Of a DNA stretch of 64,000 bases, positions 54,995 to 63,592 are shown piece after piece. Positions within the stretch are counted from its first letter, which is position 1, and the number at the start of each line of letters is the position of its first letter. The stretch lies in contig NZ_LLEI02000043.1 of NCBI RefSeq assembly GCF_001399455.2, positions 186,001 to 250,000 of the forward strand, read 5' to 3'. The DNA comes from Vibrio bivalvicida (lineage in GTDB: Bacteria > Pseudomonadota > Gammaproteobacteria > Enterobacterales > Vibrionaceae). The position numbers and the translations under genes are program-made. The notes under the pieces are model-generated. The model made no database searches. It was not told where the DNA came from and worked only from the letters and a program-made list of their open reading frames with translations.

Positions 54995-55593
54995 TCGTCG
55001 GAACGAGCTCAACATGGTCACTGCGTGTTTGGTTATGCGCAGTAATGGCTGACTTAGATCTGGATGCCCAAGTGATTGATCTTTCTAATCCAGAATCAAA
55101 ACAGCAACTAGCTCAATTGTCGCCTTCAACCTTGGTGCCTGTTATAAGAAATGGAAGTTTGGTTGTGCATGATTCGCTAGCAATCGTCGAATACCTTAAT
55201 GAACAATCTGGAGGATCACTGTACCCGCAAGACCAAAGTCATAGGGCGATAGCGCGTTCGCTTTGTAATGAAATGCACTCAGGCTTTTTTACCCTTCGCT
55301 CTCAATGCAGTTTTACCTTGGATTCTGTACCGCCAGCGGATTTGTCAAACCAAGCACTACGACTTGAGATTGAACGAGTTGAAGCTATTTTCTCGCAGGC
55401 TGAACTTCCCTTTATGTTTGCTCGACCATGCGCTGTAGACGCGTTTTATGCCGTGCTTGCATACCGCCTCAGCAGTTATGGTATTCGTTTAGAGGGCAAG
55501 GCTGCTAAATATCAGGCTAGTCTATTGGATTGGGAGCTTATGCAATCAGGGATAGAGCAGATGAGACAGTGGGGAAGGCTGTTCGATTTTTAA
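54985..55593 (+). CDS. Glutathione S-transferase
   Basis: A 202-residue protein with an N-terminal thioredoxin-like domain (TSSTWSLRVWLCAVMADL, STLVPVI with the cis-proline, HDSLAIVEYLNEQ) and a helical C-terminal domain. The likely catalytic Ser or Thr is in TSSTWSL near residue 8. GGAGGAGG precedes the ATG. It overlaps the end of the rhodanese gene. The substrate is unknown, but conjugation or disulfide exchange with glutathione is expected. Confidence 0.87.
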   Translation: MQLIVGTSSTWSLRVWLCAVMADLDLDAQVIDLSNPESKQQLAQLSPSTLVPVIRNGSLVVHDSLAIVEYLNEQSGGSLYPQDQSHRAIARSLCNEMHSGFFTLRSQCSFTLDSVPPADLSNQALRLEIERVEAIFSQAELPFMFARPCAVDAFYAVLAYRLSSYGIRLEGKAAKYQASLLDWELMQSGIEQMRQWGRLFDF

Positions 55594-55701
55594 ATTCATC
55601 GTTTACACTGCTGCAGCGTAAGAAAGGTGAATAAAAGTTAAGCTAATGGCGTTCATTTCGATTACCATTGCTTAACTTTTCTTTTTATTTAAACGGTTTA
55701 T

Positions 55702-56430
55702 ATGTTCGCTGAATGGATGACGCCTGAGGCATTAATTGCTGCGTTTTTGATATTTCTTGGTTCGTTTGTTCAAACTGCGATCGGTTTTGGTCTGGCGATT
55801 GTCGCTGCACCCCTGTTGTTTCTTGTTTCTCCCGATTATGTGCCTGCTCCAATCTGTTTAGTGGCGCTGTTTATTTCAATCCTCAACGCTCTAAATCATC
55901 GCGACAGCGTCGAAATTGGCGGCCTTAAAATGGCGCTGATTGGTCGCGTACCGGGTTCGATAGCGGGTGGTGTGTTATTGGTTATGGTTTCGACTGACTT
56001 GCTTGCTCTTTGGCTGGGAGTTTTGGTGTTGTTTGCGGTTGTCGTGAGCTTACTCCCTTTTCGTATTGAGCCAACGCCAATGCGAATGGGTGTCGCGGGT
56101 TTCTTTTCTGGGTTCTTTGGTACCAGCTCTGCGATAGGCGGGCCTCCTATGGCATTGCTACTTCAGCACCAAGAAGCTAATCAACTGCGTGGCAACTTGT
56201 CTGCCTTTTTTGTCTTTAGCTCTATCATCTCGCTTGTGATTCAAATGCCAGCAGGCTTTTTAACCTTACACCACCTTTGGATAAGTATTCCGCTTATTCC
56301 AGCCGCGTGGGTGGGTTATAAACTCGCCATGATGACCACTCAATCCTTACCGAAAGAGAAAATTCGCACTGGCGCTCTTTTACTTTGCTCGATCAGTGGC
56401 GCAACGGCCGTTTGGCAAGGTTTGAGCTAG
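55702..56430 (+). CDS. TauE/SafE-family permease
   Basis: A 242-residue inner-membrane protein with seven or eight spans. The family shows two halves with G-x-G patterns: QTAIGFGLAIVAAPLLFLV near the N-terminus and FFSGFFGTSSAIGGPPMALL after the middle. TauE/SafE proteins export sulfite, sulfoacetate or related sulfur anions. Its neighbours (rhodanese, GST) make a sulfur role attractive, but no direct evidence is present. Confidence 0.85.
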   Translation: MFAEWMTPEALIAAFLIFLGSFVQTAIGFGLAIVAAPLLFLVSPDYVPAPICLVALFISILNALNHRDSVEIGGLKMALIGRVPGSIAGGVLLVMVSTDLLALWLGVLVLFAVVVSLLPFRIEPTPMRMGVAGFFSGFFGTSSAIGGPPMALLLQHQEANQLRGNLSAFFVFSSIISLVIQMPAGFLTLHHLWISIPLIPAAWVGYKLAMMTTQSLPKEKIRTGALLLCSISGATAVWQGLS

Positions 56431-56465
56431 AAACCCTTTTGTTCATCTTACGTTAAGGAAAAACC

Positions 56466-56777
56466 ATGATACTGGAAGTCGCAATCTTAGATGTTAAGCC
56501 AAGTTTAGAGAAAGAGTTTGAACAAAACTTTGGTAAAGCGCAGGCTATAATTTCGTCTATGAAGGGGTACGTTTCGCATCAGTTGCAACGTTGTATAGAA
56601 AAACCAAATCGCTATATTTTGTTAGTGAATTGGCAAACAATAGAAGACCACGAGCAGGGCTTTAGGCAGTCTGCTGAATATCAGGAATGGAAAGCTCTTT
56701 TACACCATTTTTATGATCCATTCCCAACCGTAGAACATTACGAGTCAGTTTACGGTTGTACCAATCGGGACGAGTAG
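56466..56777 (+). CDS. ABM-family (antibiotic biosynthesis) monooxygenase
   Basis: A 103-residue protein of the dimeric alpha/beta-barrel ABM fold (ILEVAILDVKPSLEKEFEQNF, QRCIEKPNRYILLVNWQTIEDHEQGFRQS). Members oxidise quinols, heme or signalling compounds; the substrate is not known. AAGGA precedes the ATG by about 7 bases. It lies 35 bases after the TauE gene and may be co-transcribed. Confidence 0.85.
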   Translation: MILEVAILDVKPSLEKEFEQNFGKAQAIISSMKGYVSHQLQRCIEKPNRYILLVNWQTIEDHEQGFRQSAEYQEWKALLHHFYDPFPTVEHYESVYGCTNRDE

Positions 56778-56827
56778 ATTTCAGCTATTTAATCTGATTG
56801 GTGTTGATTTCTATAAGGAGAAACAAA

Positions 56828-57256
56828 GTGCTTAGAATTATTGGAAATATCATCTGGTTCCTGTGTGGTGGCGTTATTATGGGACTGTTGTGGTGGTTCT
56901 TCGGACTGCTCGCATTTATCAGTATTGTCGGTATTCCGTGGGGACGAGCATGTTTCGTTATGGGTAATTTTTCTTTCTTCCCATTTGGACAGGAAGCGAT
57001 CGCTCGTGACGAACTGAGCAATGAAATGGATATTGGTACCAGCCCACTAGGTATGGTCGGAAATATTATTTGGTTTTTACTAGCGGGCATCTGGCTTGCT
57101 ATCGGTCATATCATGTCTGCGGTAGCTTGTTTTGTGACCATTATTGGTATTCCATTCGCGCTTCAGCACTTAAAGTTAGCGTATATATCACTCGCTCCTA
57201 TAGGTAAGGCGGTTGTTTCCAAAGAACAGGCCGCAATGGCAAGATATTCGAAGTAA
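56828..57256 (+). CDS. yccF: YccF-domain inner-membrane protein
   Basis: A 142-residue membrane protein with four hydrophobic segments, carrying two repeats of the YccF pattern (IGNIIWFLCGGVIMGLLWW then VGNIIWFLLAGIWLAIGH, and SFFPFGQEAI / SLAPIGKAVV). The start is GTG at 56828 with AAGGAG seven bases before; the longer frame from 56798 is less likely. Family function is not established. A terminator follows. Confidence 0.88.
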   Translation: MLRIIGNIIWFLCGGVIMGLLWWFFGLLAFISIVGIPWGRACFVMGNFSFFPFGQEAIARDELSNEMDIGTSPLGMVGNIIWFLLAGIWLAIGHIMSAVACFVTIIGIPFALQHLKLAYISLAPIGKAVVSKEQAAMARYSK

Positions 57257-57267
57257 ATCAAATCACT

Positions 57268-57288
57268 AAGCCCCGAAAGGGGCTTTTT
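57268..57288 (+). terminator. Terminator of yccF
   Basis: AAGCCCC-GAAA-GGGGCTT tetraloop hairpin followed by TTT. Confidence 0.9.
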
Positions 57289-57418
57289 ACTATCAAAGAC
57301 TTAGTTAAAAAGTGCTTATACAACAGGTTAGACCAATAGCCAATTGATCCTATCAATAGGTGGTTTATAGTAGAGAGACAATTGCTGCCCGGTTTTTATA
57401 AATTAATAGAACAATAAT

Positions 57419-58228
57419 ATGCTAAGTCAGTCTGGTAAGCTCAGTAGAGTTGCTATTGTATGGTTGGGCCTCTGTTTGGCGACATCTAGCCATGCTGAGC
57501 CAATACAATTAGATCTTTATACTCAAGATTTTCCGCCGCTGCAGGTTCAAGTTGATGAACAAGCAGAAGGATATGTTGTAAAGTTCATTGAAGCGGTGGT
57601 TGAACATGCTTCAAAATCGCTTGCTATGGAAGTATCTAACGTGCATTTTGCGCCATGGAAGCGGGCTATCCGAAATACTCAAGAAAATGAAAATACTCTA
57701 TTTTTCTCTCTATCTCGTACACCCAATCGAGAACTTGAGTTTCAGTGGATAGGTCCAGTATCACCTTATGAAGTTGCAATTTATCGTCATTTGGATGGCC
57801 CCAAAGTCTCTCCCAATTCGTTCCTAGAGTTAAAAAACTTCAGCTTTGCCGCTCAAACGGCGAGTAACTTTGAAGAGCTTGCTAAGGGAGAGGGGTTTAC
57901 CAATATTATTCCCGTCAATTACGGCAAAGTTGCCATCAAATTATTGCGTGCTCACCGTGTGGACTTTGCTCCACTGGTAAAATCGAGCTACTACTATCGA
58001 ATGGAACAGTATGGGTATGAGCCCAAAGAGTTTATCGAGGTGGTTAAAGTCGATAAGCTTTGTAAGGAGCTTTGGCTGGTGACAGGCAACAAGACATCGT
58101 CACAAGTTGTAGATGCATTGAGAGAAAGTTTTAACAGGCTTAAGAACCAAGGCAAGCTTGCTGACTTAATGCAGCAATATCAACCTGACAGTGAAATCAT
58201 GATCAGATATCGCAACGCGATGAAGTAG
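57419..58228 (+). CDS. Solute-binding protein, family 3 (amino-acid type)
   Basis: A 269-residue periplasmic protein with signal peptide (cleavage after SSHA, about 26) and the SBP_bac_3 pattern (LYTQDFPPLQVQVDEQAEGYVVKFIEAV, LEFQWIGPVSPYEVAIYR). No permease or ATPase gene is adjacent, so it is an orphan binding protein, of which Vibrio has many. The ligand cannot be told. No strong ribosome site; ATG at 57419 follows an AT-rich leader. Confidence 0.83.
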   Translation: MLSQSGKLSRVAIVWLGLCLATSSHAEPIQLDLYTQDFPPLQVQVDEQAEGYVVKFIEAVVEHASKSLAMEVSNVHFAPWKRAIRNTQENENTLFFSLSRTPNRELEFQWIGPVSPYEVAIYRHLDGPKVSPNSFLELKNFSFAAQTASNFEELAKGEGFTNIIPVNYGKVAIKLLRAHRVDFAPLVKSSYYYRMEQYGYEPKEFIEVVKVDKLCKELWLVTGNKTSSQVVDALRESFNRLKNQGKLADLMQQYQPDSEIMIRYRNAMK

Positions 58229-58254
58229 TAGGCCACTAAGAGGTTTTAGCTAGG

Positions 58255-59121
58255 TTAGTAGGCTTTGATGCCAAAGGCTTTGAGTTTTGCTGGTAAAACG
58301 TCATCGAGTTTGTCGATATCTTCGGGGAATACCTCTATCAGAGCAAAGTTATGCTGCTGATACAACTCGCGGATAGATTGCTGTTCTTTGTCTGATGTGT
58401 TTCCAGCGTCAGTTCCCCAATACTGCAAATAGACCTTTCCAGTCGGTAAATAGAAGTCACTCAAGACGTCTTGTTCTATCGGTAATTGACGATCGTAGGC
58501 GTGAACCACTCCATTCATATAGAGCCAGTTGTCGATAATGAGTTCACCTTTAGAACGTACATAGTGACCGTCTAAAGTGCGATGTTTCGCTTCAAATTTT
58601 TGTCTAAAGCTAGAAAGGGATTTGTCTGTTGCATGTGCCATGGCATCTTGTCCAGAAAACTCAATCACAGACTGCTTTAAGCGCTTGTTACGAACGATAG
58701 AGTCGTGCCAAACAACAAAACCATAGCCGCTTTCCTTATCTTCCCGTTGATAACCGCCAACTGTTAGCCCTGATTCCGTTACCGTCCAGCCTTTCTCTGT
58801 CCTTTCAATCCAACCTAGCTCTTGCAAAAGTTGATTCACTTTTTTGGCATTGAGAGATAAGCGTTCTCCAATTTGAGTTGCACTCATCGTTTTACCACTG
58901 GTCGCTACACTGTCTATGAGTAGGTTTTCTGGCCAGACAATGAACTTACCAAACTTCGCATGTTCGACGTATTCGCCACCGAACTTGGCGCCGATCTCGG
59001 TCAAAACCCAGCTTTCCTCAGCACGATTAATGTAACCCGCAGATTTCAGTTCGTTGAACAATTGCTTAGGTTCCAGTTCACGTAATTTGGCTAATGCAGT
59101 TGTAGAGATTTTGTCGGACAT
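58255..59121 (-). CDS. Duplicated winged-helix protein with PD-(D/E)xK-like domain
   Basis: A 288-residue cytoplasmic protein. Two similar N-terminal modules, each winged-helix-like and ending in a GG motif and a WP/WH turn (about 15-68 and 80-143: LTEIGAKFGGEY and VTESGLTVGGYQ), are followed by a domain with SKGE (E193), SDFYLP (D222) and VYLQYWG (Q233). That spacing resembles the nuclease core of PD-(D/E)xK enzymes, with Q in place of the usual acidic residue. It may bind and cut or just bind DNA. GAGGGAAA precedes the start. No partner genes are adjacent. Confidence 0.7.
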   Translation of the reverse strand: MSDKISTTALAKLRELEPKQLFNELKSAGYINRAEESWVLTEIGAKFGGEYVEHAKFGKFIVWPENLLIDSVATSGKTMSATQIGERLSLNAKKVNQLLQELGWIERTEKGWTVTESGLTVGGYQREDKESGYGFVVWHDSIVRNKRLKQSVIEFSGQDAMAHATDKSLSSFRQKFEAKHRTLDGHYVRSKGELIIDNWLYMNGVVHAYDRQLPIEQDVLSDFYLPTGKVYLQYWGTDAGNTSDKEQQSIRELYQQHNFALIEVFPEDIDKLDDVLPAKLKAFGIKAY

Positions 59122-59169
59122 TGGCTTTCCCTCATTGATACGTCATTGTTAGAGTAATCTGCCAATGAA

Positions 59170-59943
59170 TCAAGTTGTTGTGCGCATATATTGGAGCGGC
59201 GTAGTCCCTGTTTGTTGCTTAAAGAAGGTGATGAAAGCGCTATCACTTGAAAAGTCTAATTGGTAAGCGACATCGTTGACCTGTTTTCCTTGGGAGAGAA
59301 GTTCTATTGATTTCAATAGTCTCCATTGCTGTCGCCACGACTGGTACGGCATCCCTGCTTGGTTGGAAAATATGCGACTTATTGTTTTGCTGCTAGCTCC
59401 AATCTGTTTGGCTAAGTTGTTCAAATTTGGCACGTTAGAGTCCGGTTGTTGAAGTGAATCAAGCCAATGATTGAGTCTAGGATCGTTAGGAAATGGTAGC
59501 GTCAGTTGATATTCGGATGCAGATTGGAGCTCTTCCAGAAATAGTTGGAGTGTCGCGTGCATTTCTCGCTTAGGCTTGTCCCATTGCCAAAAAGACATTC
59601 GCTCGATCAGAGCCTTTAGCAATGAGTTTACAGAGATGACTTTCACTTCGTTGAAGGACGCAACCAGAGCTTCTTCGAAGTAGAGTGAACGATATTCAAC
59701 GACGTTGTTCATGGTCGCACAGTGCCGCACCCCCGCAGGTATCCAAGCAGCACGCGTGGGGGGCAAGACACTTTTTTTATCGTCTAGCTGTATGCTGATA
59801 CATCCTTCTGGAGCATAGAGAAGTTGAGCTTTACTGTGGATATGCATCCCTGAGTCATGCTTGCCGATTCGAGCCGCGATTCCGATGACTGTGTTATCTA
59901 GTGTATCGACGTCAAATACGGACTTGTCATTGATCAGTGCCAT
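59170..59943 (-). CDS. AraC-family regulator with cupin sensor
   Basis: A 257-residue protein with an N-terminal cupin (about 20-110, HSKAQLLYAPEGCISIQLD, with the His/Glu-type pocket) and a C-terminal double helix-turn-helix (about 155-255, GASSKTISRIFSNQAGMPYQSW). It is divergent from an MFS drug-exporter gene, 96 bases apart, and likely controls it. Confidence 0.88.
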   Translation of the reverse strand: MALINDKSVFDVDTLDNTVIGIAARIGKHDSGMHIHSKAQLLYAPEGCISIQLDDKKSVLPPTRAAWIPAGVRHCATMNNVVEYRSLYFEEALVASFNEVKVISVNSLLKALIERMSFWQWDKPKREMHATLQLFLEELQSASEYQLTLPFPNDPRLNHWLDSLQQPDSNVPNLNNLAKQIGASSKTISRIFSNQAGMPYQSWRQQWRLLKSIELLSQGKQVNDVAYQLDFSSDSAFITFFKQQTGTTPLQYMRTTT

Positions 59944-59968
59944 TTGTTCTTATATTGAAGTTTATTGT

Positions 59969-59986
59969 TCCAATGTCGTTATTGGG
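59969..59986. promoter_or_regulatory. Short inverted repeat in the AraC/MFS promoter region
   Basis: TCCAAT-GTCGTT-ATTGGG, an imperfect palindrome midway between the divergent starts; a possible binding site for the AraC regulator. Confidence 0.4.
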
Positions 59987-60039
59987 ACTTTAGCACTCTT
60001 GTCTAAACTACGCCCACTTTTTCTAATTGGGATGTTGTA

Positions 60040-61164
60040 ATGAATAAAATTCCTTCCGTTGGGGTAATGCTAGCTCTGATGATGTTTCCGCAAATCGTCG
60101 AGACTATCTATAGCCCAGCCTTACCCCACATTGCCCTCGCTTTTAATGTTGCGAGTAATAGTGCTGCACAAACGCTATCAATTTACTTTAGTGCCTTCGC
60201 ACTAGGTGTTGTGTTTTGGGGAGTGGCTGCTGATTATTTAGGGCGAAGATGTTCAATGTTATTAGGGCTAGTGGTTTATGGCGTAGCAGCTGTTGGTGCT
60301 ATGCAGTGCTCGCAGTTTGAAACACTTCTACTCATGCGTGCACTTAGCGCATTTGGGGCTGCGGTCGGTTCAGTGGTTACCCAAACTATGCTACGTGATA
60401 GTTATGATGGTGTACGGTTAGCCAAAGTATTTGGTTTAATGGGAATAGGTATATCGATAAGCCCAGTCATAGGTTTAATGTCTGGCGGAGTACTCGCTGA
60501 TATTGCAGGTCACAAAGCCGTGTTTCTCTCTCTCACAATAATGGCGATAGCTCTTTTCCTGCTTTGTCTGGTCAGCTTACCGGAAACCAAGCCAGTTATG
60601 AAAGGTAACACTCAATTAGTACCACTTGCCAAGCAAATGTTAGCTGATAGAAATATCTGGTTAGATGGCATAATGGTGGCTTGTTTTAATGTAATGCTGT
60701 TCAGTTATTATTTGCTCGGTCCATTTATTTTCGATGCTATGGGTTTTACCAGCAAACAATTCGGATACAGCGGGATCATTCTGGCAATAGGAACCTTTGC
60801 TGGCAGCTGGCTAAACAAAGGGCTTCTTGCCCGAGGTTATGAGTCAAAACTCTTGGTTCAATTGTCGGCATGGGGCGCTGTATTCGGGTCGGTTATGGTG
60901 TGGTTGCTTCAAGACGGAGTTGCCCTGCTAGCCCCAATGCTATTGGTAGTTGCTTCATTTGGTGTAGGGATTCCAAATATATTGAGCCGAGCCCTAATAG
61001 AGTATAAATCACAGATTGGTAGTGCTGGTGCACTGTATGGCTTGCTCTATTATTTGCTGATCGGTTTTGGTTTATCCGCTGTTGGTTTAATGCAGAACTT
61101 AGGGGTTGCGGTGTTTGTGAGCGCTTTACTGATAGTTGTTGCAAGTTCGGCTCGTAAAAATTAG
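60040..61164 (+). CDS. MFS transporter, Bcr/CflA-type
   Basis: A 374-residue 12-span drug/metabolite antiporter. The first half shows TIYSPALPHIALAFNV and GVAADYLGRRCSMLLGL, the MFS loop 2-3 motif of the DHA1 (Bcr/CflA) family. The substrate is unknown; divergent AraC control suggests an inducible exporter. It ends in a GCAGCATG/CATGCTGC hairpin (61164-61183). Confidence 0.88.
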   Translation: MNKIPSVGVMLALMMFPQIVETIYSPALPHIALAFNVASNSAAQTLSIYFSAFALGVVFWGVAADYLGRRCSMLLGLVVYGVAAVGAMQCSQFETLLLMRALSAFGAAVGSVVTQTMLRDSYDGVRLAKVFGLMGIGISISPVIGLMSGGVLADIAGHKAVFLSLTIMAIALFLLCLVSLPETKPVMKGNTQLVPLAKQMLADRNIWLDGIMVACFNVMLFSYYLLGPFIFDAMGFTSKQFGYSGIILAIGTFAGSWLNKGLLARGYESKLLVQLSAWGAVFGSVMVWLLQDGVALLAPMLLVVASFGVGIPNILSRALIEYKSQIGSAGALYGLLYYLLIGFGLSAVGLMQNLGVAVFVSALLIVVASSARKN

Positions 61165-61183
61165 CAGCATGTCACCATGCTGC
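61164..61183. terminator. Hairpin between MFS and glgX-like genes
   Basis: GCAGCATG-TCAC-CATGCTGC overlapping the MFS stop codon; no T run, lies between convergent genes. Confidence 0.65.
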
Positions 61184-61197
61184 TCGTTAAAGACTAA

Positions 61198-63147
61198 CTA
61201 AGAATGGGCGAAAAATATTGCGATTGATCTCGGTGCAACTAACACCTGTTTATGGTCAATGGATTGATGCAAGTCATGGGAGTCTGTATTGCAGATCATC
61301 GTCCATTCGTTTTTGTCATTTTCAGGCATGGTAAAGCGTGCGGGCGCATTGGTTTGGTTAATGCAGTAGAACAGCTCATCTCCAGTTTTACCTAGCCCTA
61401 AATGTACAGCAACCGAGCTGAGACGATTCCAGTCATCGTGTTCCATAGAGCTTCCATCAAGTCTTCGCCAGAATACACGGTTTTCATTGCGCATTTCGCC
61501 ACTGAAAGCACGAATAAATGGCACCATATATCTTTGTCTTGCCGCGACCATGTCAGCGAGCCAAGACTTAAACTTCTTCTTGTTTTCAGAAGGTTGCCAG
61601 TTCAGCCAACTGGTTTCGTTGTCTTGGCAATAGGCGTTATTGTTGCCTTTTTGCGTGTGAGAAAGGACGTCTGCAAATAGAATGTGAGGTATACCAAATG
61701 CAAATAGTAGGCTAGCCATAAAATTGCGTTTTTGCTTCTCTCGCAGTTCTATCACTGCGTGACTTTCAGTTTCCCCTTCGACACCGTAATTGTCTGAACG
61801 ATTGTCACCATGCCCGTCTCGGTTTTGTTCGCCGTTAGCTTCGTTGTGCTTATGCTTATAAGAAACAAGATCTTGCATACAAAAACCATCGTGGTAGGTA
61901 ATGTAGTTAACAGTGAGCTTGTAAGGCCAGTTTGCAGCACTGTATAGGTCACGAGAGCCCATTAATCGAGTAGCAAACTCTTTCAAGAAGCCTTGATCTC
62001 CGCGCCAGAAACTACGAGTGATATCGCGCAGCCTATCGTTGCATTCATTCCAACCAAAAGGGAAGTTTCCGACCTGGTAGCCATTCGGGCCTATATCCCA
62101 AGGTTCAGCAATGAGTTTTACCTCGCGGAGAATTGGGTCTTGAGCGACCGCTTTGAAAAATGCAGAGTCTGGGCTGAAGTGCTCACCATGACGCCCGAGC
62201 GTAGCGGCTAAGTCAAAACGGAATCCATCCACCTGGAACTCATTTGCCCAGTATCTCAGCGTATCCATGACCAAATTCATGGCAGGCTGATAAGAGAGAT
62301 CGACCGTGTTACCGCAACCGGTGAAATTAGCGTAGTGTTTACCATGTTTGAAGTAGTAGTCTCTATCAAGTGCCTTGAGGTTAAATACTGGCCCATCAGG
62401 CCCACCTTCTGCTGTATGGTTGTAAACCACGTCAAGAATCACCTCGATTCCATGCCGGTGTAGCTCCCGTATGGTGGTCTTCAGTTCGGTAACAGCATCA
62501 CCAGCCGCATAACGAGGATCGGGTGCCATAAATAGATATGGGTTGTAGCCCCAGTAGTTGACCTTGTCCATTTCCAGTAAATGAGGTTCATGCATGCATG
62601 CAGCGACAGGCAACAACTGAAGGGTATTGATATTCTGCTCTTTGTAGAACTGCAGCATTGACTCGCTGACTAACCCAAGATAGTGACCTCGCTGATCGAC
62701 AGGCACTGCTGAGTTAAGTTTAGTTGCGCCTTTAACATGGGTTTCGAATAGTACCATTTCCTCACGAGGACGATTGGGCTTTACGACACCTTGCCAATAA
62801 AACTTATCTTCGACCACAACACACTTCGCAAGCTGAAAGCTTTTTTCGGAGTTGAATGGAGCGGAGTAATGGAGCGGTTTTTCTAACGCTTTAGCATAAG
62901 GGTCAGAAACATAATGCGGTTTGCCATCATTAGTCACTATGTAGCCATACATTTGTCCGGCCGAGATGCCCTCAATATAGGTAAATCGAATTCCGGCATA
63001 CTCACGATCTAATGGATAGGTTTTAAACTCCCCATTGTCATTAAACAACGCGAGTTGAATATCTTCTGCATGAGGAGAGTAAATGGAGAAGTTACACCCT
63101 CTGCTATCTGGTGTTGCGCCTAAAGGGTATGGATGGGAGCACGGCAT
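61198..63147 (-). CDS. glgX: Glycogen debranching enzyme/isoamylase, GlgX-like
   Basis: About 650 residues. An N-terminal CBM48-type domain (CNFSIYSPHAEDIQLALFND) is followed by a GH13 barrel with VILDVVYNHT, nucleophile region DGFRFDLAA, acid/base EPWD and NYITYHDGF. It hydrolyses alpha-1,6 branches of glycogen or maltodextrins in the cytoplasm. Both a GTG at 63153 and the ATG at 63147 (MPCSHPYPLG) could be the start; the ATG is preferred. It is divergent from lamB with MalT-like boxes between, so maltose-regulon membership is probable. Confidence 0.9.
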   Translation of the reverse strand: MPCSHPYPLGATPDSRGCNFSIYSPHAEDIQLALFNDNGEFKTYPLDREYAGIRFTYIEGISAGQMYGYIVTNDGKPHYVSDPYAKALEKPLHYSAPFNSEKSFQLAKCVVVEDKFYWQGVVKPNRPREEMVLFETHVKGATKLNSAVPVDQRGHYLGLVSESMLQFYKEQNINTLQLLPVAACMHEPHLLEMDKVNYWGYNPYLFMAPDPRYAAGDAVTELKTTIRELHRHGIEVILDVVYNHTAEGGPDGPVFNLKALDRDYYFKHGKHYANFTGCGNTVDLSYQPAMNLVMDTLRYWANEFQVDGFRFDLAATLGRHGEHFSPDSAFFKAVAQDPILREVKLIAEPWDIGPNGYQVGNFPFGWNECNDRLRDITRSFWRGDQGFLKEFATRLMGSRDLYSAANWPYKLTVNYITYHDGFCMQDLVSYKHKHNEANGEQNRDGHGDNRSDNYGVEGETESHAVIELREKQKRNFMASLLFAFGIPHILFADVLSHTQKGNNNAYCQDNETSWLNWQPSENKKKFKSWLADMVAARQRYMVPFIRAFSGEMRNENRVFWRRLDGSSMEHDDWNRLSSVAVHLGLGKTGDELFYCINQTNAPARFTMPENDKNEWTMICNTDSHDLHQSIDHKQVLVAPRSIAIFFAHS

Positions 63148-63592
63148 GGTCACTACTTTTAATGTAATTGTTTATTGTTGAATCTTAAGTAAATAGTCTT
63201 GAATGAGATTGGTCAAGCGCCTTACGACAAAATTATAAATGTAATTTTATTTCAAAATTATGATGATTAAGTGTTAAACAGTGAGCTAGGTTGTATTTTG
63301 CTGCTGATAATTTTCTAAGAACATTATATCTAAGCCTAATTTTTGTGACTCAATACATAAAAATATTGTTCGGTATGATTTCTCATCCCTTCTCATCCCC
63401 CCTAACTATTTCTCATCTGGATGAGTCGTTTTTTCTCCTCCCTAGGTAATCTTGCTGCAGTTGAAGCAAATGGGGCTAAGTCTCGGGGGGCTTGCCCATC
63501 TTACCTCTCTTTTTAATGACTTCTGTTTCTGCCTTTACGGAAAAAGTTAATCAGATAGGAAAAAGAATAATAAACCCTAAATGGAGTTAAAA
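63148..63592. promoter_or_regulatory. glgX / lamB divergent promoter region with MalT-like boxes
   Basis: About 445 bases. MalT-type elements (GGGGATGAGA and shorter forms of GGGGA[T/G]GAGG) occur in a cluster: as CTCATCCC at 63382-63389 and 63392-63400, CTCATC at 63412-63417, GGATGAG on the plus strand at 63419-63425 and CTCCTCCC at 63435-63442. They are 150-210 bases before lamB. MalT activation of lamB, and perhaps of glgX, is expected. The first part of the region is AT-rich without other recognisable features. Confidence 0.7.
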
